From Paracerasibacillus soli (GTDB lineage Bacteria; Bacillota; Bacilli; Bacillales; Amphibacillaceae), in assembly GCF_034006335.1 (NCBI RefSeq), contig NZ_JAWDIQ010000001.1: 64,000 nt of DNA; one strand, given 5' to 3'. This document shows, in pieces, positions 28,247 to 37,878 of this stretch. The first letter of the stretch is position 1; the number at the start of each line of letters is the position of its first letter. A model generated the notes under the pieces. That model was not told the DNA's origin. It worked only from the letters and a program-made list of their open reading frames with translations, and searched no databases. Position numbers and translations under genes: made by a program.

Positions 28247-28560
28247 ATTACTCATTCCTTCCGTCTCATCCACTATTTATAGCGGATTGTTTAATCTAAG
28301 ATGTACTATTAAAAATGAGTGCGTTTCCGCCATGTTAGAAGAATATATAAAAATATCATGATGAATAAGAGTATGCATTCACTTAGTAGGAGGAATGTTT
28401 GCAATATGTAAACTTAAACACTCTCATGATTTTCTAGTTCCATACCCAATTTATAGGAAAAAATACCTATTTGCAATAGAATTATCTTCATCCTAAATGG
28501 AAAAATATAGAACTAGGGGAATGAAGCCCTATTCTGTCACGTATGTCTAAAAATCCACGG

Positions 28561-28607
28561 AAAAATAAAACCTTTCTAACAATCACCCATAATAGTTAGA
28601 AAGGTTT
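28561..28607 (-). terminator. Terminator of the RDD gene
   Basis: Minus-strand stem AAACCTTTCTAAC / GTTAGAAAGGTTT followed by TATTTTT. It lies about 150 nt beyond the RDD stop. The gap 28256-28759 otherwise holds the chemoreceptor leader and no gene that I can support. Confidence 0.75.
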
Positions 28608-28759
28608 ACATAAATGGAACGTATACAACAAAAGCAATTTCATATAGGCAGATACCATACGCATTAACATATAAAATTCAGTTCACAGTACGGTTCAGCT
28701 TTCAAAATCAATAAAGATACATAGAAATATGGACGGTGCATACAATCCTATTGTAAAAG

Positions 28760-29560
28760 CTACAACTCATACTCCCAATCTTCTCTTAATCGGTCATATA
28801 AGGCTAAAAGGCCATTTTCCAAATCATAGTTTGTTTTTCCAGTCAAATCCCACCCTATCTTAGGATACAAGATATTCGCTACTTGGTTAGTGAAAGATTC
28901 CGCTCACCAACCGATAAACTAAGAAAGCGTTGACTATATGTTTGAAGCAATTGCCAATCTTTTTGTGAAATAACATTTAATGCCCAGTCTTCTACAGGGT
29001 AGTTTTCTATAGATGCCTCACGTTGCATGATTTCCTTTTCAAGTAGTGTCATTTTATTCTTTTGTTTCGTCTTCTGTTCATGTACAACAATCGTTCCAGC
29101 CACAAGATCACCTAAACGCTTATGTTTCGGATGGAGAAATCATGAATATCCCGAGTAAATAACTAATTGGAAGGGAATCTATAATCCGCAATAAATTACG
29201 AATAAAACTAGAAAGAAAAGTAATACTATGTCCATTTTCCTGGATAACGCGTATCCCCATTATATTTTTTCCAACTGTTCTACCACCCGAAAAATATTCA
29301 TAAAGAATAAAGTATCCCCACTGTATAACAAAAATTGCAATAATCATCATAGCAAAAATAAATGAATTCAAATCAAATATATAAAGCCAATATGATTCAC
29401 TAAATATTAAAATAATAAAAATTATGGCTAGCAATAAGTTAACAGCAGATAAAATAAGCTGATCTATAATAAATGCAGCCGCTCTGCTACCTAAACCTGC
29501 TAATTGAAATTGCAAAGAAATAAATTCAGGTGTCTTTACGCCAACCTGTTCTTTCTCCAT
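28760..29560 (-). CDS. RDD-family membrane protein (two frame breaks)
   Basis: Corrected length is about 266 residues. The N-terminal RDD domain has the Arg (GLGSRAAAFIIDQLIL) and Asp residues that name the family, with three to four membrane segments and the conserved GGRTVGKNIMGIRVI. The hydrophilic C-terminal part ends DLTGKTNYDLENGLLALYDRLREDW. Frames break near 29130 (IFLHPKHKRLGDLVAGTIVV type sequence) and near 28905. ATG 29560 follows GGGGAAGG. Divergent from the SpoIIM-like gene; RDD, SpoIIM-like, MoxR and DUF58 genes are clustered in many bacteria. Function here unknown; one RDD protein was reported to be a sodium/proton antiporter in a halophile. Confidence 0.8.
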
Positions 29561-29604
29561 TTTCATCCTTCCCCTCTATGTTTAGTAAATTTTATAATTG
29601 TTAG

Positions 29605-29633
29605 TTTCAATTTTCCCAATTTACTACTATAAT
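29605..29633 (+). promoter_or_regulatory. Putative promoter of the SpoIIM-like gene
   Basis: TTTCAA (29605-29610) and TATAAT (29628-29633) with 17-nt spacing, about 45 nt upstream of the start codon. Hexamer match only. Confidence 0.45.
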
Positions 29634-29678
29634 GAAGTTACAATATTTATTAAAATGTGCATGAGAAAGAGGTTTTTT

Positions 29679-30647
29679 ATGAATATTAAACAGTTTATCA
29701 AACAACATAAAGATAATTGGCAACAACTAGATGCTGCCATACAACATCTACATACACGAAAGCACCAAGTGACAAGTCAAGATATTGATCGCTTTTATCG
29801 ACTTTATCAAAAGACAGCCCAAAACCTATCATATGCACAAACTTATTTTCCACAAGAAGAGATGACAGTTTATTTAAATACACTCGTTGCCAAAGCACAT
29901 AATATGCTGTATAAAGACCAAGTATCTAGCGGCAAGCAAATCAAACAATTCTTTACTGTTACATTTATTCAGCTATTATGGGACCAGTATAAAGCTGTTA
30001 TCATTGCAATGGGATTATTCTTGCTCGGTGCGGCTGGAAGCTTTTTAGCTGTTTTAAGTAATCCAATCATATTTATGCTATTTTACCAAGTGAAATCACA
30101 GCAGAAATTAATCCCGAACGACTTAATTCAAATCCTGGGACGATAGACGGCTCATTCATGTCTGCAAGCATCATGACAAATAATATCCAAGTTGCATTTT
30201 TAGCTTTTGCAGGCGGGATTACTTTTGGCATCTTAACGGTCTATGTACTTATGATCAATGGTATTATGGTTGGAGGACTAGCTGCCTTTTTCTGGCATTA
30301 TAGTAAAACCTATGTATTCTGGGCATATATCGTTCCACACGGTATCATTGAACTAACCGCCATTTTTATCGCTGGTGGTGCAGGGTTGTTAATGGGTTAT
30401 AAACTTTTAGTTCCGGTAATTATTCTCGAGGCTATCAGTTGAAATCCAAGCTACCCGCTCCATTCAACTTATACTCGGGACGATACCATTGTTTGTTATC
30501 GCTGGAATCATTGAAGGTTTTATTACACCCGCTGCTATCTCACTAGAAATGAAATATGCTGTTGCACTTCTTACATTATTTGGACTTATCCTGTATGTAG
30601 GCATTGGAAAAATGGTATGGAGCAAGACGGATACGATACATCTTTAA
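29679..30647 (+). CDS. SpoIIM-like (DUF95) membrane protein (three frame breaks)
   Basis: Corrected length is about 323 residues. A soluble N-terminal helical domain of about 110 residues (MNIKQFIKQHKDNWQQLDAAI) is followed by the SpoIIM-type membrane domain (MSASIMTNNIQVAFLAFAGGITFG, VPHGIIELTAIFIAGGAGL, and RSIQLILGTIPLFVIAGIIEGF). It is longer than sporulation SpoIIM and resembles the DUF95 proteins of MoxR clusters, so a direct sporulation role should not be assumed. Breaks lie near 30085, 30402 and 30437, the last two being single G deletions in G pairs. Start 29679 follows GAAAGAGG. It converges on the DUF58 gene. Confidence 0.83.
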
Positions 30648-30735
30648 AAGAACCCCTCTCCCTGGTATTCCCCAAAAATTTATCGTAAGAGATCAATTTT
30701 TGGCGTGCAGTACCTTACGAGGAGTTCTTTTTAAT
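30646..30735. terminator. Nested bidirectional terminator between SpoIIM-like and DUF58 genes
   Basis: Four nested inverted repeats about a common centre: AAAAGAAC/GTTCTTTT, CCTC/GAGG, GGTA/TACC and CCAAAAATT/AATTTTTGG. T runs on both strands. It begins at the SpoIIM-like stop codon and ends before the converging DUF58 stop. Confidence 0.75.
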
Positions 30736-30801
30736 TCAAGTGCTTGTTCCGTCACGAACAATTGCATTTCCATCCAACATGAAGAACTGCACCCAACCTA
30801 T

Positions 30802-32162
30802 CTAAATTACATTCCGATTCACAAAATCAAAATAAATTGAAATCGCAGTTGCTGCAAGATTTTCCTTCTTAGCTTCAATCATGAGCAGACCTTGCTTCTC
30901 CCACTTAGCCATTTCACGTTTTTTAAACAGCATTTGTTGTTGGGCAATACTTTTGTGCATTGCTTCACGTTCACCAAATGGAAATTTACGAATCGTGTCC
31001 TTTATAACCGAATCTTCTATACCAATCATAAAGAATACATGCCTTTGACGTATACGTTGCAAATAATGTAATGCACTTTCTTCATACAAAAATGTGCGTA
31101 TATCACTAAATAAGAGTAGCAAACTACGCTTTTTTTGATGGAGCTCTACATAAGATAGAGCATGTGCGTAATTCGCTTCAACAGGTTCTGCTTTAACATT
31201 ATAAACCGCTTGTAAAATCGTTTGTAAATGAGCCATCCCTTTTCCAGCTGGTACAAATACTTGAACCTCTTTTGAAAAAGCAATTACCGAGACATAATCG
31301 CCCTTTTCAAGTGCGGCAGCAGCAACGGTAATTACAGCTTCTAATGTTTTTTCTAAGCGATTTACTTCCTCCAACTCTGCACCCATCATTCGCCCACAAT
31401 CTAGTAAAAGTGTCATATACTTCCCATGCTCTTGGTTCATACTCATTCGTCATCACCTCACGAAGTTTAGCTGTCTGTCGCCAATTAATCATGCGCGGGT
31501 CATCCCCTACAACATAATTACGGATTTGTGCGAATTCACCCGCACCCGATTGAAATTTACGGATTACCGTACCTTCATGAAGTAAATAACGTTGCATATC
31601 TTGTAAATAATGTTTTGTCTCCGATAAATCTGGAATAACCCGTACGGTATGCATATCATCGATTGTCATTTGCTTCTGCCATAAGCCTAAAGTACTTGTA
31701 TAGCGAACATATAATTTCTTAATCACATATTTTCCTCTCTTAGATGCGCTTGTTTCATAAGTTATAGTAGTCGCAGCATGCATCTTACATGTACCACTCA
31801 CTGGAAATGGGCGTTCAAATGAAGCTGGTAAGCCATCGACAATCGTATAAAACAAATCATGTTCCGAGTGATTTGACAATTCAATATTAACTTTGTAGTT
31901 GATACCTCTTTCTAACTCCTGGTAATACCCGTTTCATCCCTATCATACGTTTACGTGGTATGAAAAATAAATCAATGAAACTAGCTAGAATTACACTCAT
32001 GTTCAATAAAAATATAAAACTCCAGGCAATATCTGTCACTCTACCAAGTACAATAAGACAGATAGAAAATATAGCATATCCTATTAATAACCGTTTAGAT
32101 GGTACAATCCCGCTATCTTGGAACAGGAGTCGTCCCCACCAATTCTTCAATGGCTTGGTCAA
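30802..32162 (-). CDS. DUF58 (vWA-like) protein (two frame breaks)
   Basis: Corrected length is about 452 residues. Two N-terminal membrane segments (LLIGYAIFSICLIVLG and IAWSFIFLLNMSVIL), a beta-rich segment, the DUF58 core (GAGEFAQIRNYVVGDDPRMINWRQTAKL), and a von Willebrand A-like domain whose MIDAS is degenerate (LLLDCGRMM rather than DxSxS). Breaks lie near 31920 and 31450, each an extra base. A TTG start at 32162 follows GGAGGGAGG and overlaps the end of moxR by about 50 nt. DUF58 proteins act with MoxR ATPases; the client process is unknown. Confidence 0.85.
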
Positions 32163-33039
32163 TGGTACCTCCCTCCAATTCTACGTGTGGAGATAATTGT
32201 ATGCGATGGCGTAGTGATGGCTTGACGACAATTTTCACATCATCTGGTATCACATAGTCCCTTCCCTCCATATACGCCCATACTTGCGCTGTTTTTCCGA
32301 TTGCTATTCCAGCTCTTGTGCTTGCCCCAAAACGAATTGTTTCAGACTCCCGTGTACTGCGAACAATTTGTAAAATGTATGCCAAAATCTCGTCACTTAC
32401 TTTTACTTGTTCAATTTCTGCTTTGATTGTTGTAAATGTTTCTACTGAAGACAGCAGCCATTTCCTTTGCGATTGAAGCGTGCGTAATCATCTGTTCCAA
32501 CACCCTTTTTTCTTCTTCAAAGGATGGAAAATCAATGATAAGTTTAAATAGAAACCGATCCTGCTGTGCTTCTGGTAACGGATATGTACCTTCAAATTCC
32601 AGTGGATTTTGCGTTGCGACAACAAAAAACACTGTTGGCAAAGGATATGTTTTGCCTTGGATTGTCACTTGTTTCTCCTCCATTGCCTCAAGTAAAGCTG
32701 CCTGTGTTTTGGCAGGTGTTCGGTTGATTTCATCTGCTAAAAGTATATTCGTAAAAACAGGGCCTTTTAATGTTTCAAAAGTACCGCTTTTCATGTTATA
32801 AATCATACTTCCTGTTATATCACTTGGTAATAAGTTGGTGTAAATTGGATACGTTGAAAAGTTCCTCCCAATAAATCAGCAAGCGTTCTAACCGTTTTCG
32901 TTTTCCCCGTACCAGGTACACCTTCTAATAAGACATGCCCTCCTGACAAAATTGCACATAATAATAAGCGTAAATTTGTCGTTTGTCCTATAATATGTTT
33001 TTCATAACGGGCTAACAATTGATGTATTTTTTCATTCAT
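32113..33039 (-). CDS. MoxR-type AAA+ ATPase (two frame breaks)
   Basis: Cytoplasmic chaperone-like ATPase, corrected length about 308 residues. Walker A is LEGVPGTGKTKTV (about 35-48), Walker B LLADEINRTPAKTQAALLEAMEE, sensor 1 FFVVATQNPLEFEGTYPLPEAQQDRF, and a C-terminal lid with GASTRAGIAIGKTAQVWA. Breaks lie near 32830 (FTPNLLPSDITGS expected) and near 32455. The start at 33039 overlaps the end of the DUF4350 gene by 8 nt, and its own end overlaps the DUF58 start, so the cluster is translationally coupled. MoxR proteins activate or assemble partner complexes, here presumably DUF58. Confidence 0.9.
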
Positions 33040-34163
33040 TTTCTTCCACCTCTATTCGTAATCGATCTATTCTTTTAGACCAAAGCAAATATTCTTGTTT
33101 ATTGAGACGACCTTTTTGTAAAACTGTTGATATCCCTACGAGAAAACGATCAATATCTCGTTTACTCATTGTCGTCCATCTTTTAGCTAACTGATCAGAT
33201 ATATCTGTCCACTTTGCTTGATATGGAATATACCACTGTTCCTGAAGGAGCACTTTTACATAATCTGCTTGAATGACAAGTGAATCGGCGTAACGCTTTC
33301 CTCGTAAATACCATGCTGATATGGCCCGAATTCCTTCGTCTCCAAATCTCACCGTTTCTTTTCTTACAACATAAATTGGGCCAAATCTTTTCCCTTGATA
33401 CCATAACCATAAAATAGTCAAAATAGCACCCTGAAACAATACAAGTAAAAAAGAAAGTGGATAAACCTCATATGACTGTTCTGTTATATTTTCACGATGA
33501 GAATACTCATCAAAATAAACTGTCTTTCCAGGTGTTTCATTCATGAGACCTAATAGGAGTGGAATGTGATCTTCCTTTAATATATTGTCATTTGTTACCC
33601 AATTCTGGAAAAAGTGATACAATTAACTCACCTTTTCCAAAACTACGCTTCAGTGCGATTGGTCCCGAGTTATCATAAATGAGAATCTCATCATCTATAT
33701 TTGGTACAAGTCGATAACGATACGATACTTCTGCCTCATACGTATCACCATTTTTATCATAGATTGTTTTTTCCCCGTTATAAAGTATAGATTCCGTTGT
33801 TAGTCCAAATAATTCATCAGGATTTCGCTGAAACAACATAATCGTATTACCATGCCACATAAAATCTACATAAGCATCTATTTGATCTTCTGTTGCCATA
33901 ACAGATGGTTCAATCATGACAAGTACTTCATTATTTGCTTGATCAGACAGCTTACTTGGGGAGCGATTCCAACGTTTTACAGTAGCTAATTCTCGTTCTA
34001 AATATGTATAAAATGCCTTCACACCAGTTGGCGAGGGAGAAGTTGTTAAATACGCAGGATAGTCCTTCTGTTGGTATGGCTGAAAAAAGTAACTTGCGAT
34101 AAAAAATAATCCAAGTACAACTACAAGCCATAACCAGCTATTTCTAGTCCATTTTTGCTTCAA
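33032..34163 (-). CDS. DUF4350 membrane protein (one frame break)
   Basis: Corrected length is about 376 residues. One N-terminal membrane anchor (LWLVVVLGLFFIASYFF), then a DUF4350 domain with YPAYLTTSPSPTGVKAFYTYLE and IALKRSFGKGELIVSLFPEW, then a second membrane segment (YPLSFLLVLFQGAILTILWLWYQG) and a cytoplasmic tail. One extra base near 33605 breaks the frame. A TTG start at 34163 is 10 nt from AAGGAGG, which lies in the end of the DUF4129 gene. In B. subtilis-type loci the equivalent partner of MoxR/DUF58 is a transglutaminase-like protein; here it is this protein instead. Confidence 0.8.
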
Positions 34164-34165
34164 GC

Positions 34166-34807
34166 TTATTCAACCTCCTTATTTCCCCCGACATTTAATA
34201 GTGGCAAAATACGTTTTTCATATGCCTTATATTCCTCTTTATTAATCGGCCTTTCTCCATATGTGATTTCATCAAATATACGTGCTAGCTGGTAAAATTC
34301 ATCTGCTAAATTTTTATTAACCGTACGCAATTCTAAATAATATTCCCCGTTCGTTTTCCATAATCCTTTTTCCAACCATCCCTGTTTATGAGAATAAAGT
34401 AATAAAGCTAAAAACAAATGACGACTTGCCTGTGAAAAGTCTCCAGCGGTTTCTTGCTTTTGCGCTTCCGATATATGTGTAGCAAACGTCCAATCTTTTT
34501 CCTTCCCCTCAACAAATGGAATATGATCACGAAATTGTTGCTTTCGCTTTACATAACGAATCAATAAAAAAATACAAATTACTAATAATACTCCAACAAG
34601 CAATAAAATACTCGTTATCATAACTTTCGCCATCTTTTCGTTTGTTGCGGCAGACGGAAATAATTCCACGACCTTCTCATATAGCCATTCTTTAAAGTCA
34701 TTCCACAACTTTGTAAGTGGATTTATACGTTGTACATCGTAGACACGATACTCAGATGAACGTAAAATTTCATCCAATTGTTTTCGAGCATCTTCTGTAT
34801 CAAACAT
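34166..34807 (-). CDS. DUF4129 membrane protein
   Basis: 213 residues. A hydrophilic N-terminal part (residues 1-60), one membrane segment (VMITSILLLVGVLLVICIFLLIRYV, about 62-87), then the DUF4129 domain (ASRHLFLALLLYSHKQGWLEKGLWKTNGEYYLELR). No signal peptide is seen at ATG 34807, so the amphipathic N-terminus could face outside by a reverse-anchor topology. The frame is intact. It lies between the six-TM protein and DUF4350 and belongs to the MoxR cluster. Function unknown. Confidence 0.78.
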   Translation of the reverse strand: MFDTEDARKQLDEILRSSEYRVYDVQRINPLTKLWNDFKEWLYEKVVELFPSAATNEKMAKVMITSILLLVGVLLVICIFLLIRYVKRKQQFRDHIPFVEGKEKDWTFATHISEAQKQETAGDFSQASRHLFLALLLYSHKQGWLEKGLWKTNGEYYLELRTVNKNLADEFYQLARIFDEITYGERPINKEEYKAYEKRILPLLNVGGNKEVE

Positions 34808-34847
34808 ATATGATCACCAACTTCTTGTTTAAGTACGTCATCCTCTT

Positions 34848-35744
34848 TTACTCATCATACTGATCAATCATTTCCTTGAGATCATCCGCATCATGGCGAA
34901 TTTTTAAATCAAAAAACATCACTGCATAGCCTACTGTAAACAGCGTCAATGTAACGAGGTAAACTACATTTTGAATCATAGAATATAAAACGCTATTCCC
35001 CAATAGCACGCCAAATGTCGAACCTAATGCAAAATTAATCGTGCTAATAATAATCATAAACACGAAATAAATACCAAATAAAGTCCAAGTTCTGCCTTTT
35101 GTAAGCCGCCAACTTCTAGTAAAGCCGGGCATTCCTTCTCGAAAAACAACGGTACTAAAATAAAAACCCCATCTTGTAAATAATAAACCCGCCCCTATAA
35201 ATAACCCAATAAATAGCAGAATTCCAATTAGAATACCCGTAATTAGATTTGCTAGACTTAAAGTTACCGTAAATATACTGACAATGAAAACTGTAGTGAA
35301 CAGTATCGTCATTACCATTATCAGAAATAAAATCGTACTTCCGAGCAGACCGCCATACCTTGAAATTGCTTGTTTCACTACAGCACTTAACTGGTACTCC
35401 TCTCCTACTCTCATATGATTGATAGCTATTAAGATGGAAGCAAATGCTAGTGGGGCCGTAAAGATACTCATCATACTGGCGATAACTGTTGCAATATCCG
35501 TTGCTGTAAAAGCTGTATCTTCGTAATCATAAAGGAAGGATTCAAACAATCCCCCCATTGAGCTAAATTCCCTCACAAATTGTACTCCCATTGCCATCTC
35601 TATAATTGCTTGCAATAAATAAACTGGTCCTAAGAAAATTAACATCATAAGGAAGAAATCTTTAAACTTTGCCTTACTCAAACTAAATGTATGATCTAAA
35701 ATTTGCCCAAAAGTTTTAGGGCTGCCAAATCTAGGGTCTAACAT
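34848..35744 (-). CDS. Multi-pass membrane protein of the MoxR cluster
   Basis: 298 residues with about six hydrophobic segments (for example FKDFFLMMLIFLGPVYLLQAI, LITGILIGILLFIGLFIGAGLLF). The N-terminus LDPRFGSPKTFGQILDHTFSLSKAKFKDFF and the RWGFYFSTVVFREGMPGFTRSWRLTKGRTW loop recall YciC-like or glycerophosphodiester phosphodiesterase membrane-domain proteins, but no catalytic domain is present. First gene of the cluster, start 35744 behind GAGGAGG. Function unknown. The 271-bp gap to the right is the divergent promoter region shared with the CBS-ACT gene. Confidence 0.72.
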   Translation of the reverse strand: MLDPRFGSPKTFGQILDHTFSLSKAKFKDFFLMMLIFLGPVYLLQAIIEMAMGVQFVREFSSMGGLFESFLYDYEDTAFTATDIATVIASMMSIFTAPLAFASILIAINHMRVGEEYQLSAVVKQAISRYGGLLGSTILFLIMVMTILFTTVFIVSIFTVTLSLANLITGILIGILLFIGLFIGAGLLFTRWGFYFSTVVFREGMPGFTRSWRLTKGRTWTLFGIYFVFMIIISTINFALGSTFGVLLGNSVLYSMIQNVVYLVTLTLFTVGYAVMFFDLKIRHDADDLKEMIDQYDE

Positions 35745-36015
35745 AAAGGCCTCCTCTAATTAAGTGATTATTCTAAGATTATCGCAATTAGCGCCTACAT
35801 GTCTATAGTACAAAGGGACTAGGCAATATCGATAACTTTTGTTTGACCAAACCATTACTATAAAATTATGTGTAATAGCATCATATTTTTATGATATGTA
35901 GTCGTCTTCTCCTATTTGCGTGCGTAATTTGTCATGAGTATGACTAGCATTCTTAGTGAATATATAGGACAATGAACATATATAATAAAATAATATATGT
36001 TGTGGAGGGATTTTC

Positions 36016-36668
36016 ATGTTAGTCAAAAATGATTATGTCAATAAAGACCAAGTCGTATTCGTTAAGGAAGATGAAAGCTTGGAAGAAGTATTACAAACAC
36101 TCGACAAATCTGGTTATAGATGCATACCTGTACTAGATGCTAGTGGAGAAAAGTTTGTAGGTAATGTTTATAAAGTTCATTTACTTGAACATGAGTTAGA
36201 TCACGCCTTAAGTGGCTCATTGTCAGATCTCATTAAAAATCATGATGGCTATATTAAAGAAATGGATCCCTTTTTCAAGGTTTTTCATCAATTCGTGAAT
36301 TACCGTACTTAGCTGTTGTTGGTGAGGATAGAGAATTTCTCGGTATTTTAACAAATGGAAACGTGTTGCAAGTGCTTGAAAATGCTTGGGGTGTGCATAA
36401 TGGTAGCTACTCCTTAACAATTGGGACTATTGAATATGCCGGTGCTTTAACGAAAATGCTAAGGGTTGTTAATAAATATTGTAATGTGCAAAGTGTTATT
36501 TCTTTAAATAATAATTCACAATATGTAAGACGCGTCTGTATAGTATTACCAGAAGAAGTAAATGAAGCTTTAGCAAATAAAATCTCAGCTGATTTAGAAA
36601 AAAACAACTTCACTGTAACTGATATTGAAGTGTTAAAAAAGCTAGAGTTTAAATCTATGAGACTGTAA
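36016..36668 (+). CDS. CBS-CBS-ACT protein, CbpA-like (one frame break)
   Basis: Corrected length is about 217 residues. Two CBS motifs (VKNDYVNKDQVVFVKEDESLEEVLQTLDKSGYRCIPV and PYLAVVGEDREFLGILTNGNVLQVLE) followed by an ACT domain (GTIEYAGALTKMLRVVNKYCNVQSVISL). The same order is found in Listeria CbpA, a cyclic-di-AMP-binding protein; ligand binding here is inferred. The frame breaks near 36283 in a T run (KVFSSIRELPYLAV expected). GGAGGG precedes ATG 36016, and an AT-rich promoter region with TATAAT lies upstream. Confidence 0.78.
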
Positions 36669-36783
36669 AGAAGTGGCCGTCTTATAGCAACATGCGATAG
36701 TATCTAAGTGAACTACTCCCACCACTTACCACCCTTACGGTTGCTTGAAGTGGGAGACTTCTTTCGGAAGTACGTTAAAGAGG

Positions 36784-36820
36784 AAAGGACAGCATGGCTA
36801 GGCACCTGCTGTCCTTTCTT
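36784..36820. terminator. Hairpin between CBS-ACT and Gly/Pro-rich genes
   Basis: AAAGGACAGCA / TGCTGTCCTTT, 11 bp, followed by CTTCTTTTT on the plus strand and by CCTCTTTA on the minus strand. Serves one or both of the converging genes. Confidence 0.65.
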
Positions 36821-36824
36821 CTTT

Positions 36825-37153
36825 TTAATAAAAGCCCGGGCCATAACTGGGATAGCCTGGTGCTCCCATATATCCCGGATATCCCCCATCATACCTGGAG
36901 GTCCAGAATTGATAACCAGGTCCATAACCCGGGCCGTATCCGCGCCAAATCCGGGACCGTATCCAGGGCCAAATCCAGGACCAAATCCGGGACCGTGGTG
37001 GAGTAACTCTCCTCCAAAAAAACCTAGGCCTGCTCCCAATAATCCTGCAGCAAGTGGACCAATTCCACCACCATATCCAGGACGAGGTCTACCTGGTCTG
37101 CGTGTATTTGGACCGCCACTTCTATACATTGGAACATACTGTTCATAATACAT
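36825..37153 (-). CDS. Gly/Pro/Tyr/Phe-rich small protein (one frame break)
   Basis: Corrected length is about 109 residues. After a short head (MYYEQYVPMYRSGG) and an Arg/Pro stretch come a hydrophobic glycine-rich segment (IGPLAAGLLGAGLGFFGGELL) and tandem GPGF/GPGY repeats that continue after the frame break near 36950 as GYGPGYGPGYQFW and end YPSYGPGFY at the stop 36825. This repeat-based continuation shows that the longer frame ending at 36713 is wrong. Similar small proteins occur in spore coats and cell-surface layers of Bacilli, but that role is only a guess. Confidence 0.65.
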
Positions 37154-37324
37154 CTTTACACATGCTCCTTTTCCAACAAATATTGTGATGATAATCTGTT
37201 TCTCTATAGGGTATGTGTTGTAGTCCATCATTGGATAGGCTAGTTCACTATTTTTTGGGGATTGGTCTAAAGTTTTTTAAGACTTACTGTCTCATGTTAT
37301 TATTTTTCAACTATGTTTATCCTA

Positions 37325-37590
37325 CTAACGACAACGATATCTTGTTTTTATTCTGAATACTTGATACATCAATGCCGCATGACGATTTTGAGATATGGCC
37401 CACGTATTTTTGGCTGCAAACAATTCATGAACATTTTATCACATCGGCACCGGTTTTCACCTCTTTGTAAGCATAAATCATGCTGCATACAACATGCATC
37501 TACCTCATTTATGGGAGTACCTGGACCACTACAACGGGCACCACACCATCGATATCCTGGAAATACACAACGATTACGACGCCTTCTCAC
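37325..37590 (-). CDS. Phospholipase A2-like small protein (one frame break)
   Basis: Corrected length is about 88 residues. The sequence FPGYRWCGARCSGPGTPINEVDACCMQHDLCLQRGENRCRCD matches the Ca-binding loop and CCxxHD catalytic motif of phospholipase A2 domains of the parvovirus VP1/bacterial type. The frame breaks near 37395; the next frame continues RHAALMYQVFRIKTRYRCR to the stop at 37325. No signal peptide is visible. I use GTG 37590 with GGAGAGGAGG 12 nt upstream. Homologous short proteins occur in several Bacillaceae; activity is not shown by sequence. Copy C of the structured element lies about 90 nt upstream. Confidence 0.7.
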
Positions 37591-37682
37591 TCTGATTGTA
37601 AACCTCCTCTCCTTCTATTTATCATATGTATAAAACCACATCGATGGATAAGCATTGACCTAAAGGTATATGGTGAAATTTA

Positions 37683-37780
37683 AATTAGTAGGTGGGTTTG
37701 TACCCCTCTTCTAATTGTTAGTCGAACGTATTGACCTTTTACTAGCGGTTGTTCCCTTATTAAGATAGCCAGTTAAACAC
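37683..37780 (-). repeat. Structured dispersed element, copy C (5' of PLA2-like gene)
   Basis: Minus strand: AAGGGAACAACC, GCTAGTAAAAGG, CGACTAACAATTAG, and a terminal hairpin AATTAG...CTAATT (37716-37683). It lacks the first stem of copies A, B and D, and is the most diverged. The terminal hairpin ends about 93 nt before the PLA2-like start codon. In the terminal stem AATTAG/CTAATT replaces the AATCAG/CTGATT of copy B, a compensatory change. Confidence 0.6.
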
Positions 37781-37847
37781 TCTCCGATATATGCAAATTA
37801 CTCGTAAATGCTAGAAAAAGCAGTTCAACAACTTTGAAAAATAGTCA

Positions 37848-37878
37848 AAATAAAAGACGTAGCATATGCTCCTACGTC
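37848..37878 (-). terminator. Terminator of yvlC-yvlD
   Basis: Minus-strand stem GACGTAG / CTACGTC overlapping the yvlD stop, followed by TTTTATTTT. Confidence 0.7.

Noticed and set aside
36713..37231. 172-residue reading of the Gly/Pro-rich gene
   Set aside because: Both ends are non-repetitive and implausible; the ribosome site and repeat continuation support 37153 to 36825 with one indel.
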